A stretch of 28,359 nt of DNA, taken from contig JBNGIO010006258.1 in assembly GCA_049999805.1 (NCBI GenBank), forward strand, positions 58,606-86,964. Reading direction: 5' to 3'. This DNA is from Folioceros fuciformis (Eukaryota; Anthocerotophyta; Anthocerotopsida; Anthocerotales). The notes below the pieces were generated by a model. It did not search any database and had not been told where the DNA came from. It worked only from the letters and a program-made list of their open reading frames with translations. Numbering within the stretch: position 1 is the stretch's first letter; each line of letters opens with the position of its first letter. Positions 8,990 to 18,878 of this stretch are shown piece after piece. Position numbers and translations under genes: made by a program.

Positions 8990-10473
8990 TCAAATCAGTT
9001 TCACCTCCCTGTTGAAAATCCAACTGAAGTTGGCTGTCCTGGAGCCCTTCCTGGCTTTCAGGACTTGATCACGCTCGGCCAGCTTTCGGATTCGAGGAGG
9101 CAGCTTACAAAGAAAATCCTGAGCTTGCTGAGCCTCACTTGACAAGCCTACTCGTTCCTCTACCCGCCATTTCTTTATCAGATGTTCCAGGATGTCGGCG
9201 TAGTCCGTGGCAGTGTAGACCCCGGTTCTCTGCGCTACTAGGGAGAAGTCTTCGAACAGAGTGCGGCTGTTGCCGTCGTACATGTTATGTGCTGGCATGG
9301 TGATCTTCTTCCGCATCATGTCCCCGAATGCGCACATTGCACCGCTGGGGTCCACATCAAATAGTTTGTCCACAATCTTAGTATAGGCAACCTCATGGCG
9401 CCTCTCATCAGCAGCTATAATTCCGCAAATGACTGCCAGCTTCCCATCGCCGTACTCTTTAGCATGTCTTGCTGTATTGCCATGGGAAATGAAGGTGGCT
9501 CGTTCCTGGAAGGAAGTGTAGACGAAACCTAGGTAGGGATTGTTTTCCGTCTGTGGATCCTGCAAAACAAAACCAGCTCAAGAGAGTGAGCAGCACGCAA
9601 CAGCAGCCGTGGAATGAAAGGGAGACGTCAGGCATGCGAAATCCGAAATCCGATGACAAGCCCTCTTACCATGCCAGATCCGATTAGGTACTGCGTCGTC
9701 TTCTCCACTTGTCTCATGTCTACACGGCCGGTGAGATAGAGGTACTTGTTGAGCAAGTCCCCATGCCTGTTCTCCTCTGCCGTCCAGCTCCGCGTCCACA
9801 GTCCCCAAGGCGTTGAGCTCGAGCCTGTCTCGTCTCTCACCCCGTCCAGCGTATTCAGCATAGTCTGGTACGTGGGCAGGGCCTCCTCCGTGATGGTGTC
9901 ACCTACGAGACAAATCAGGTATTCGTCCGGCAAGTGCGATGCCCGCTCCCGCAGTTCCCGCACTTCATCCAGGAACGTGTGTGAGGAAGGATCCGGCAGG
10001 TGATCTTGCGGCTGCCAGCTCTTCTCCACGGGCTTTAGCTGCGGCAGGAGCTCTTCCTCGGCCCACGGCTCCAGAGACCGGAATATTTCCAACTTCTCCT
10101 GAGGCATGGAGTGTAGCACCTGCTTCGTCCGGTCCGCCGGAGCCAGGCCCTCCCGGGCCGATTTGTTAGGCACATCGCTCGTCTCCGTCCTGCAAATGAC
10201 GGCTGCAGAGATCAACACACAATAGCAGAAAAGAGGACCGTCACAGCACAGTAGCACACTAGACCATACAACACTCCCGCTGTTGAATTGCTCTCACCTG
10301 GTAGGTATGGCCGTGGTGGCCACAACCTTGGCCCCGCTCGCAGCCTTGAACCGCAGCCGAGGACCCTGCAGCACCACGCCGACTCGCGTCCCGAACGCGG
10401 CCGAGGATCCCGAACGGAGACCGGCCTCCAGGCATGGCTGCGCCTGCAACACGACAGTCCCCGCCATTGCCAT
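8990..10473 (-). CDS. Plastid stearoyl-[acyl-carrier-protein] 9-desaturase
   Basis: Soluble di-iron desaturase of the plastid stroma that introduces the delta-9 double bond into stearoyl-ACP using ferredoxin and O2. Exons, in transcription order, are 10473-10298, 10189-9670 and 9559-8990. Phases join correctly at both GT-AG introns (108 and 110 bp), giving 421 residues. Residues 1 to about 59 are Ala/Val/Arg-rich with few acidic residues, as in a chloroplast transit peptide. The mature part has the family landmarks: [11 protein letters not shown] (133-143), [14 protein letters not shown], the iron-ligand block EENRH (197-201), SFQERATF (Glu251) and the second ligand block DERRH (283-287). It ends [12 protein letters not shown], as plant desaturases do. 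The residue before ITEEALP is Thr where Met is usual. Met3 is an alternative start. The chain is slightly longer than the usual 390-400 residues. Confidence 0.95.
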
Positions 10474-11547
10474 CGACTGCTCCCCGGCCAGAGCCAGGAC
10501 TCGACGTTCTATCGTTACGGAGAGTGGCCAAACTCAATGCGCAACCTGCTATCCCACAGAACGAATTGCATGAAGCCTGCTTTGCGACAGAACTATCTTT
10601 GTAGCTCGAGAAGTACGTAGAATGCTGTGCGCAACTTCAGACATTCAGAAAACTATCTGTGGACGGAAAAAACATAGAGGCTCTTGCTCTTGTGCGCAAG
10701 TATCTTATGGTTCTCTTGCATTGGGAGGAGCCTGTACTGATTCCCAAAGCGCGGAGGTTCCAGTGCAGTGAACGTTTCATTTTATTATTTCTGGACGCTT
10801 GCAACATGGACTGCCTTGGTCGCTGGTCAAGAAGGTCGTTCTTTTTACGGTACTTTGTTTGTCCAAGTATGACCTCGCCAGCAGATGAAACTTTTAGACT
10901 TTTCGGGAAGCATGAGGCAACCTCGATAACCTTCAATTCGAAAACGCCTTGATAGGAATGTGCTTGTTGGTAGGTTGGCAGGCACATGGGAGATTACATG
11001 GAGTTGGACACCGTCGTCTTCTGGCCAGGGTAGTTGCAGCTCGAAGGCAGTGCTGTGCTGCCAAGAATTGAGGCAGCAAGAAATGGGGGCTAATAATGGG
11101 GTGTTGGTCATCTACTCCCAACCGTGCAATACTAGTCAGCATCAACATGCTGGTCGAAAATGGCTGCAAAGGATTTGCAAGCAGAAAGCCTGACACTGCT
11201 GGACTGCATATGTTTCCGTGGTATATCTTCCAGACCAGCGACGGCTTGTTGAGGTTTCTGTGACTGGAATCCAGGTTGCCTCCACGCTATAAGAATATGT
11301 TGCGTAAATGTTTCCTTCAAGCAGTCATCGTCGGATCTAAGCAGGGGGAGGCACCGATGCTGAGAGGAGGAGAGGCATTTCACATCACCTGGCCATCTTC
11401 TGCACTTTGCAGACACGCAGACACGAAATGCCCGTTTTTCGGGCGGGTGTAGGGCATGCCTTACGACATTGCCACAAACCTCGAGCTCCGTTTGCTAGAG
11501 ACTTGTGGCAGCCATGGAACACAATGCTTGACGGCTCTAAGCTCTGA
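10474..11547. other. Desaturase promoter region and PPR 3' flank
   Basis: This 1.07-kb gap separates the PPR stop codon from the desaturase start, with both genes on the minus strand. It must hold the PPR 3' UTR and the desaturase promoter and 5' UTR. Open frames are short and overlap on both strands. I see no clear TATA box close to the desaturase start and no further gene. Confidence 0.5.
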
Positions 11548-14361
11548 TCAGTCCGAGAAAAGACTGCACACCTCCTGAGGCACGTCAGGTACATGATCGA
11601 ACTTCCTCAGAATGCTGCCCGTCATCCTGTCCGGAGCACAACCCACTGACTTCATCTCTCGGAATAACCTGCGTGCCTCAGCATATAACCCAACATTTCC
11701 CAGGGCCTCCATGACGGTGTTGTAGGTGACCAGATCCGGAACACACCCATCTTGTCTCATACGTGCAATCAGACCCTGCGCTTCCATAACCAGGCCAGCC
11801 CTGCACAGCCCAGCGGTTAATGTGTTGTACATCATCAGATCTGATGTGTATTTCTTGGCCCTCATAACCTCATAAAGCGACCACGCTTCCAGCACTCTGT
11901 CAGCGTGGCATAATCCGTGGATTAACGTGGAGTAGGTGACAACATCTGGCAGTACACCCGCATTCTCCATGTCCTTCAGCAGGTCCAAAGCCTCCTCTAC
12001 TTGGTCAGCTTTCCTTAGTGCATTCATCATCGTATTATATGTAACCACATCCTTGGCCACCTCCTGATCACCCATCTCCCAAAACAAGTTCCTTGCCTCA
12101 TCTAGTCGACTCAGTCTGCCCAGACAATCGACTAGAGTATTGTATGTCACAACACTTGGGACAATGCGATTTTGCTTCATCTCCTCGAACAGTTCTAGTG
12201 CTGTGTCTAGCTCACCTGACTTCCCTAGCCTATTCACCAATATCGTGTATGCAACAGCATCTGGTACGCAGCCCCTGCCTTTCATCTCGCTGTAAAATCG
12301 CAATGCCTCAGCGATATCCCCCCGATACCCAATTCCATTGATGAGTGCACTGTATGTGAAGCTATCCGGAGATAAACCCTTTTTCTTCATGTCATCAAGG
12401 AGGCTGTAAGCCTCAGCCAGCTCTCCAGCTTTGCCAAGGGCATTGATGAGGAGGTTGTAAGTGATGACATCAGGTGCACAACCTTGCTGTTGCATCCCAG
12501 AGAACACGTACAAAGCCTTCTTCAACTGGCCAGCCCTACTTAGACCATGTATAAGAGCATTGTAGGTAACAGTGTCCGGTATGCAGCCACACTTCCACAT
12601 TTCCGCGAACAGTTGTAAGGCCTTGTCGATCTGCTCCTCCTTGCCCATGCCATCTATAAGGATGTTGTAAGTTATGGTGTTTGGGAGACATCGCTTTTGC
12701 TTCATCTCCTCAAACATGTCGGTGGCCAGCTTCATCTTCCTTGCTTTTACCAAGGCACTGATTGCTATGTTGAAGGTGACCTGATTCGGTGTACAACCCG
12801 ATCTTTCCATATCTCTAAAGAGGTTGCAGGCGTCCTCCAACTTACCTGCCTTCGAAAATGCAGTGATCAGCACGTTGTAACTAAACACGTTTGGGACATG
12901 GCAACCAGCCTTCATCTCCTGGAGAATGTCGGAAGCCTTATCTGTCTGCCCGGCTTTGCAGAAAGCATCGAGAAGGATGGTATAAGTGACAGCATCAGGA
13001 CTGAATCCTCTTTTTCTCGCTTGTTCCATGTGTGCGTACCCTGCGTCTGGACTACCAGATCTACAAAGACCATGGATGAAGGAGTTGTGCGTCACGGTAT
13101 TGGGAGCACACCCAGCAACCTCCATCTGCTTGAACAGGCCCCGAGAATCAGCCAACCGTCCAGCTTTCCCAAATCCAGCCATGAGGATGTTGAAGGTCAC
13201 AACGTTCGGTTCGCAGTTCATCTCCTTCATCTCTTCGACCAGCTCCAGCGCCACATCCATTTCTCCGATCTTGCCACATCCATCAATAAGCATATTGTAA
13301 ATAAGTGAATTTGGAATCAACCCGACAGCCTTCAGCGCTTGGAGCAGCTCAAGACCCTCGCTCACCCTCTTGCTTTTGCAATACCCGTAGATGAGGCTAC
13401 CATACGTAGCCACATTGGGAGCACACCCGCTGCCTTGCATTACTTGGAAGAGCTGGGCAGCTTCATCCACCTTGCCCACCTTTGCCAAGCAATCAATCAA
13501 GCTGTTGTAAGTGGCAATGTCAGGTTGGCATCCTGCAGCCAGCATGTCTTCGTACACCTGTTGAGCAGCTGCATGGGATTTGCATTTCCCCAGCAGATCA
13601 AGCACTTGATTGTAATGCACCGCGGTGGGTTCATAACCGAGAGCCTGCAATCTCTGCAAGGCGGTCACTGCTCCATCTCCATTCCTAACCTTCCCATAAC
13701 TGCCCAGTATTGCAGTGATGGTAGCAGCAGCCTTTTCACAGCCTGCACCGTGCATCTCTTCCACCAAGTTCCACAAAGCTACGAAATCTGCCACGTTCCC
13801 CAGCTTCTGAATCATGGAGCTGTAGGTGAGGAAGTTGTGATTGTACCCCTCTTGCTGCCTGGCCCAGTTGAAAAATTTGGAGCAGATATTCACATCCTCC
13901 TGTTCCCGGAGAACTTCGCCAACCTGGAATGGGGTGAGACGGATATTCAGCTGGTCCAGTGCCCTGACCATGTCATCATCCCACTCGGAGTCACCCAGTA
14001 TTCTCAGCAAATCCTTCACCGACTGTTCCTCGTCCTGTTGGGATAACGGCCTGCTGGTGGAGCCAGACGCTTTGACGCTCACAAGCTTGTCTTCCACAGG
14101 TGTTTCACCCCAGCTAAGACTGCGCCACTGTTCAATCCCTCCTTTTCCTGTGCCAGCAGGGAATCCCTGCTTCGAGTGCGGAGGAGGGTTGCTTGACCTG
14201 TTGGAGGGCGTCCGCAGCTCCAGTCTCATGGAGGTTGCCTCTCCTCCTGTGAAAGTGAAAGCAAAGCAGCAGACACTGATGCAGGACATGGATGTTGCAC
14301 CTGAATTACAAGCAGTTCTCGACACTAACAAATCCATGTGAAACACCTGCGCTTGCAGCAT
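11548..14361 (-). CDS. P-class pentatricopeptide repeat (PPR) protein, 21 tandem repeats
   Basis: Intronless 937-residue protein. Residues 177-911 consist of 21 back-to-back 35-residue PPR motifs with no gaps (typical motif: VVTYNTLIDGLxKAGxxDEA), so it is P class, not PLS class. There is no E, DYW or SMR domain, and the chain ends 26 residues after the last repeat. Such proteins bind single-stranded organellar RNA, each repeat reading one base through residues 5 and 35, and act in RNA stabilisation, splicing or translation. Residues 1 to about 100 are low in structure and contain Ser/Arg, compatible with an organelle targeting peptide. Met9 is an alternative start. Specificity residues (5,35) for repeats 3-21 are mostly N/D, N/N, T/N and S/D. 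It is divergent from the mTERF gene, 240 bp away. The ortholog and organelle are unknown. Confidence 0.93.
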   Translation of the reverse strand: MLQAQVFHMDLLVSRTACNSGATSMSCISVCCFAFTFTGGEATSMRLELRTPSNRSSNPPPHSKQGFPAGTGKGGIEQWRSLSWGETPVEDKLVSVKASGSTSRPLSQQDEEQSVKDLLRILGDSEWDDDMVRALDQLNIRLTPFQVGEVLREQEDVNICSKFFNWARQQEGYNHNFLTYSSMIQKLGNVADFVALWNLVEEMHGAGCEKAAATITAILGSYGKVRNGDGAVTALQRLQALGYEPTAVHYNQVLDLLGKCKSHAAAQQVYEDMLAAGCQPDIATYNSLIDCLAKVGKVDEAAQLFQVMQGSGCAPNVATYGSLIYGYCKSKRVSEGLELLQALKAVGLIPNSLIYNMLIDGCGKIGEMDVALELVEEMKEMNCEPNVVTFNILMAGFGKAGRLADSRGLFKQMEVAGCAPNTVTHNSFIHGLCRSGSPDAGYAHMEQARKRGFSPDAVTYTILLDAFCKAGQTDKASDILQEMKAGCHVPNVFSYNVLITAFSKAGKLEDACNLFRDMERSGCTPNQVTFNIAISALVKARKMKLATDMFEEMKQKRCLPNTITYNILIDGMGKEEQIDKALQLFAEMWKCGCIPDTVTYNALIHGLSRAGQLKKALYVFSGMQQQGCAPDVITYNLLINALGKAGELAEAYSLLDDMKKKGLSPDSFTYSALINGIGYRGDIAEALRFYSEMKGRGCVPDAVAYTILVNRLGKSGELDTALELFEEMKQNRIVPSVVTYNTLVDCLGRLSRLDEARNLFWEMGDQEVAKDVVTYNTMMNALRKADQVEEALDLLKDMENAGVLPDVVTYSTLIHGLCHADRVLEAWSLYEVMRAKKYTSDLMMYNTLTAGLCRAGLVMEAQGLIARMRQDGCVPDLVTYNTVMEALGNVGLYAEARRLFREMKSVGCAPDRMTGSILRKFDHVPDVPQEVCSLFSD

Positions 14362-14601
14362 GGCTTAATGCAAGCTCCCCCCCACGTCCATGGCGAGGGA
14401 CTCCATTCGGATCACTCAAGTACAGTGCTGAAGGAAGTCTGGGGAACGGGATACGGACGACGTTGTCAGGGCAGCGGGAATACAGAACGATGGTGGTTCC
14501 TTGATAATGATATGTTTCCTTCTGCGACGGCTGATAAGGTAGCAGCTTCTGACTGCAGATGGGCATGATTTCTGTTTAATGGGCGGCGTCGCACCAGGAT
14601 C
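14362..14601. promoter_or_regulatory. Short divergent promoter between PPR and mTERF genes
   Basis: Only 240 bp separate the PPR start codon (minus strand) from the mTERF start codon (plus strand), so both promoters and both 5' UTRs must lie here or overlap the coding regions. No strong TATA box is seen next to either start, as is common for housekeeping organelle-factor genes. Shared regulation is an inference from the layout. Confidence 0.5.
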
Positions 14602-16614
14602 ATGACTTGCTGGATCCGCCAACGATCCACCCGACAAGTTGCGTGTCTCCTCCAGCTCGGAGCTATACGATTCAGTGGTCCCTTAACGCATGCGGCTGTC
14701 CCCAGCATAGGAAGGAGACTTGATTGGGAAAGGCTCCGATGGTTTGCTACAGAGCAGACTGACGTGTTGGGGACAGTGGATGGACAGGATGGAGGAGCTG
14801 TGGAGAAGCAGCACGCAGCAGCTGTATCTTCTTGCAACAGTCGGAGCTCTGCCAGGGAGGCGGCCCGGAGGGCTCTTTTGGATTACCTTCATCTGCGCAA
14901 GCAGATTCCATTGAAGGAAGCTCTCCAAATCACTGCAAATGCACCAATGTTTGTGAGTCAACTGGTGTTGGCTGCCAACAATTACCGGGCATCTGTTCTT
15001 GGACGGGTGAGTGCTGAGGGTGTCGATGTCAGCCAGAGGGCTGTAATGGACGAGTACTTGAAGAAGTTTGAGGTAAGTGAACTGGAGCCGTTTCTGGAAA
15101 GCATAGGGATGAAACCAGATGAATTTGATGGCAGTAGTCTAGGGTTCTGCTTGCATGGGGATCATGGCCTTCTATTAAGCACCAACTTCCTGGAGAGTAT
15201 TGGAATTCATAGAGGCAAGTTGTGGAAGCTGTTGGAACGTGACAAGCAGCTGCTCACATGTTCTGCAAGTCAGCTCAGTATCTGTGTTCGTTCTCTGTTA
15301 GAGCTCGGAGTTGAGAACAAGAACCTTCCTGGTCTTGTGGAGGTGTACCCTCCCCTGCTTAGAATCAACGTCCAGGAGAGATTGCAGGAGATGCTGAAAT
15401 ACTTTGAGGAAGTTGGACTTGAGAGGAGCCTCATCGCAGCCTTGCTGAAGAGCAATGCTGAAAGGGTGGTACAGGTGGGAAATGCCAACTTCATGGAAAA
15501 CATCGCGCACCTTAGCTCCATGGGGGTATCGGACAAACAACTGTTGACGATTCTGCGAAGAAACCCTCAGGTGTTGGTGATGGACCTCGAGACTGACATA
15601 TTGCCCAAAATTGCCGTTCTGGAAGATCTTGGTCTTGGCCTTGTGAGCATCAACAACTTGTTTGCTTCATTTCCTGCCGTTTTGAGTTACAGTATGGACC
15701 AGAATCTGCTGCCAAAAATAAATTTTTTGCTGGAGGTGGGGGTGGAAAGGAAGGTGATTTGCGACATGCTTGAGCGATGTCCTGCAATTCTTGGTAAGAA
15801 CATCACCAAAGCGTTTGCACAAAAGATCAAGTTTCTCGAGGCAGCAGGGGTGAAGAAGGAGAACATGGGTCTTGTAATCCAAAGATCTCCGACTTTGCTT
15901 TGTATGAGCATCAAGAACAACATGAGCCCCAAAATCCAGTTTTTGGAAAGCATCGGTCTGGAGAAGGAGAGCGTTGGCATAGCTATCACTAGGCATCCTG
16001 CCCTTTTCGAGTGCAGCATGGAGGACAATTTGAAGCCTACAGTGGCTTTTCTCCAAAAAATGGGCTTTACTGGAGGTAAACTTGCGAAACTCATCACCTG
16101 GAAGCCTTCAGTGTTGTCGCGGGCTATCGATGGGAGCCTTCAGAACATTATGAACTTTCTCCTCCGCATGGGTTTGAAGCCTGGAAGTATTGCAATGGCT
16201 AGGGGTTTGATCACTTGTGTCTCCTTCTCCATCTCCACCATGGAACGCAGAGTGAACCACCTAGTAAGTTTGGGCTTCTCCCACGACGTTGCTTATGAGA
16301 TGATACGGAAGCAGCCGTCTCTTCTCGCTTTGAGTGAAACCAAGATCAGGGACAAGTATCTTTTCATCTCGCAAGCTCTGAACCTTGAGAAATTGGAGGT
16401 TGGGTTGATCGCCCTGCTTTTGACATTCAGCCTTGAGAAGAGACTGAAACCTCGAGTGAGAGTCTTGTCTTCGCTAAGATCGAATGGTCTGCTCACGAAA
16501 GAGTATGCCATTTCCACCACCATGAACATGTCTAATCAACAGTTCTGCGATACATTTGTGAAGGGGTTCCCCGTAGTAAATACCATTTTTGAGAAAGTTG
16601 CTGCAAGCCTGTGA
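14602..16614 (+). CDS. mTERF-family protein, probably organellar
   Basis: Intronless 670-residue member of the mitochondrial transcription termination factor family, helical-repeat nucleic-acid-binding proteins that control transcription, splicing or ribosome assembly in plant organelles. Residues 1-50 are Arg-rich and hydrophobic with few acidic residues, consistent with a targeting peptide. A helical region with YLHLRKQIPLKEALQITANA and LEPFLESIGM follows (about 90-200). From about residue 225 to 600 there are roughly 10-11 mTERF motifs of the form Lx(S/K)(M/L)GV...L...I.R.P.LL. Examples are LLTILRRNPQVLVMD, VICDMLERCPAILG and MGLVIQRSPTLLCM. The end (SLEKRLKPRVRVLSSLRSNG) matches the typical plant mTERF C terminus. 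The start was chosen because it is the first ATG and gives a targeting-like N terminus. Confidence 0.92.
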   Translation: MTCWIRQRSTRQVACLLQLGAIRFSGPLTHAAVPSIGRRLDWERLRWFATEQTDVLGTVDGQDGGAVEKQHAAAVSSCNSRSSAREAARRALLDYLHLRKQIPLKEALQITANAPMFVSQLVLAANNYRASVLGRVSAEGVDVSQRAVMDEYLKKFEVSELEPFLESIGMKPDEFDGSSLGFCLHGDHGLLLSTNFLESIGIHRGKLWKLLERDKQLLTCSASQLSICVRSLLELGVENKNLPGLVEVYPPLLRINVQERLQEMLKYFEEVGLERSLIAALLKSNAERVVQVGNANFMENIAHLSSMGVSDKQLLTILRRNPQVLVMDLETDILPKIAVLEDLGLGLVSINNLFASFPAVLSYSMDQNLLPKINFLLEVGVERKVICDMLERCPAILGKNITKAFAQKIKFLEAAGVKKENMGLVIQRSPTLLCMSIKNNMSPKIQFLESIGLEKESVGIAITRHPALFECSMEDNLKPTVAFLQKMGFTGGKLAKLITWKPSVLSRAIDGSLQNIMNFLLRMGLKPGSIAMARGLITCVSFSISTMERRVNHLVSLGFSHDVAYEMIRKQPSLLALSETKIRDKYLFISQALNLEKLEVGLIALLLTFSLEKRLKPRVRVLSSLRSNGLLTKEYAISTTMNMSNQQFCDTFVKGFPVVNTIFEKVAASL

Positions 16615-17272
16615 GGCCGCAGTGATGAATTTTTTTTGCAGGGTTCCTCTTGCTGGTCACGAGCTCATCTTGTTTCTCCCATCCTTGTCCAAGGTTTCTA
16701 GTGGAGTCCGAGGGTCTCTTGCTATTGGGTCACCCAGGATCTTTTCTCGAGGGGTCACGTCATGCTTCTGCCAGTGTGTGAGATTTCACAAAGAATAATA
16801 TAGCCAGGATAGCAAAGAAGATGTCGTCAAGGTCTTAGGACACAGATAGGTCGAGATAGGCTCATTCTATAGTAGCATATGCTTTACTTCGCTGGAACCA
16901 TGGATAAGAGCCACGAGATGCAACAAGAAGCTCAAGGTCTCAAAAGTTGGATGTCCTTGCAAAGATTCATGATCGTTAACAATCTGTCTCTTCTCCACCT
17001 TACATGTTGTACGACTGCTGCAGACCGGAGGCTACCACTCCTTGCTCACCAAGAAACCATAGCTGATTCATTCTTGAGCAATTCTATTCCTGGCATCTTT
17101 GTAGGAATGCGAAGAATATTGGTCCTTTTCAAGGACCATTATTGACGCAATAATTGTTGGGAGAACTCCTGGTCGTAAATCCCGCTGCGTCTTGTTCCGG
17201 AGTATGTAAGCTCCTTTGATAGCTTGTGCGTCACGCTCTGTGACGATAGCCCGAAGCCCGACTGGCGTTATC
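16615..17272. other. mTERF 3' flank and RNase T2 promoter region
   Basis: A 658-bp gap between two plus-strand genes. It should contain the mTERF 3' UTR and the RNase T2 promoter. No further gene is seen. Short open frames overlap on both strands and have no family resemblance. Confidence 0.5.
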
Positions 17273-18878
17273 ATGGCCTCGAAGTGCAGTTGGCTGTGCC
17301 TTTTGGCAGTTGTTGCTGTAATCTCCGTGGAGGCGACACCAAGTGAAGAACTCGTGACACCTGTTCAGGGCAGGACGTTTGATTACTTCAGCTTGGTGCA
17401 GCAGTGGCCGGGAACCTACTGCGAAAACTCCAACACTTGTTGCGAGAAGTAGGAATCCGGTTCTGCTATGCTGCAGCCTCACACGTTTCTGATTGCCGAA
17501 CATGATGTGTGATAGTGAAACTTTGTATGCTGTACTGAATGGCGGAGTCTGTCTCGAAGAACTGATGGTGCTGTCATACGGTGTGTTGTTTGCCACCTCT
17601 CAGGTTGACGGAGCCTGTGGAGTTCTCAATCCGTAAGCTCTATCCAGCCTTCTATTTGTGTTCCTACGCCATGGTAACATGGTTTTTTTTTTTCCCCGCA
17701 AATCTCGGTTTCAGTCTTCCTTTTGTACATCTTCTTGTGCAGATGGACTGTGGCCGGATTACGATGACGGCACATGGCCCGAATGCTGCGAAGGTCCTGC
17801 ATGGAGTGATGCAGCGGTAGAAAATCTGATGCAGAAGGACACTGACGTTTCTGTATGCCTTCCTCTCGTCACGTGGCTGTGGAGCTGATCCGGTTCACTT
17901 GGCTCTGCGTGTTGGTCCAGATTGAACCACTGCGGGAAAGGCTTGATAAGTACTGGCCATCACTGAGCTGCTCCAACACCTCCTTGTGCTTCAGTAACCA
18001 GAAGGGATCCTTCTGGCAACACGAGGTCCTTGTTTGCCTGCCTGCCTTATCCAACTTCAGCAACGCTGCTCTTTGAATTAATCTTTGACCTTGAGAACTG
18101 CCGGACTTTGCCAGCTAACCCTACCTTATGCCTGTGCATTCATTCTTCCTGGGAAATGCCTTGTCGATGTCATTCTGAGACCATCAGTGGGGTGAGTTGC
18201 AGCTCAGATTCCAAGCTCAGCTTTTTTGGCACCGCTATGCACTGGCAGTAGCAGTAGGCTTTTGTCATAACAGCTGGATTACTTGAATCTTGCAGAGAAG
18301 CACGGAACTTGTTCCGCTCCAGTCATCACCGACGTGTACAGTTACTTCGCAGTGACCCTTGATCTGCAAAGCAAGTACTCGCTTTCGGTATGCCTTTCCA
18401 ACTGGAACAAATAGCTGAGCGCGTCCTATTCACAAAAACGAACGGCCTTGACGCTCTTGCCTTGCAGGAAACTCTAACCGAGGCTTCATGTGCGTGTGCA
18501 GACAATCCTCAACAACGCAGGATTTGTGCCAGACAGCAACAAGAAATACACTACGTCAGATATCACTGCCGCAATCTATGGTTACGTCGGAGCCACGCCG
18601 TCGCTATCCTGCTCAGGCGGTCAGATCGTGGAAATTGGAATCTGCTTCTACAAGGACTTCTCTGTAAGTTCCTCCCCAGCCTTATCCATCTCGTATCAAA
18701 GTAGGGAGGGGGTGTTCCCACACTTGTTGACATGTTTACGTCCGGTTTTGCGCTGCAGCCTAGAGATTGCGGGGTCTTGTCAGCTTCTCGCCGGTCTGCA
18801 GACTTTCTTAAAGGTTCGTCCTGCCCTCTAGAGACATTGATTCCAGCGTTTGGCTCCAAGGGATTTGCGAGTTCTTAG
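17273..18878 (+). CDS. Secreted or vacuolar RNase T2 (RNS2-like, S-like), 8 exons including a 4-nt microexon
   Basis: Endoribonuclease of the T2 family, which cleaves RNA through a 2',3'-cyclic phosphate, usually in the vacuole or secretory route. Exons: 17273-17448, 17604-17632, 17743-17816, 17921-18025, 18188-18191, 18296-18387, 18502-18663 and 18759-18878. They sum to 762 nt (253 residues), close to the family's usual length. A signal peptide is visible (residues 1 to about 21, WLCLLAVVAVISVEA). FDYFSLVQQWPGTYC follows. Active-site block I, FSIHGLWPDY, has catalytic His69 with its codon split by intron 2 (C|AT). DKYWPSLSC follows. Block II is HEWEKHGTC (127-135), whose Trp129 and the first base of Glu130 come from the 4-nt exon TGGG. 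ICFYKDF and PRDC follow. Exon 3 has an alternative in-frame donor at 17853 that would add 12 residues. The gene is convergent with the LEA gene. Confidence 0.9.
18188..18191 (+). other. 4-nt microexon (TGGG) of the RNase T2 gene
   Basis: The preceding bases CCATCAG give an AG acceptor and the following GTGAGT is a consensus donor. Joining exon 4 (ends GAG, phase 0) to TGGG and then to AGAAGCAC restores the conserved HEWEKHGTC block in frame. Without it the downstream reading frame shifts. Predicted by inspection only. Confidence 0.8.

Noticed and set aside
11132-11416. 94-codon minus frame just downstream of the PPR stop
   Set aside because: Probably 3' UTR. No resemblance to a PPR repeat or other family, so a PPR C-terminal extension is not supported.
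12697-14046. Two long plus-strand frames (203 and 235 codons) antisense to the PPR gene
   Set aside because: They mirror the 35-residue PPR periodicity on the opposite strand and show no domain of their own.
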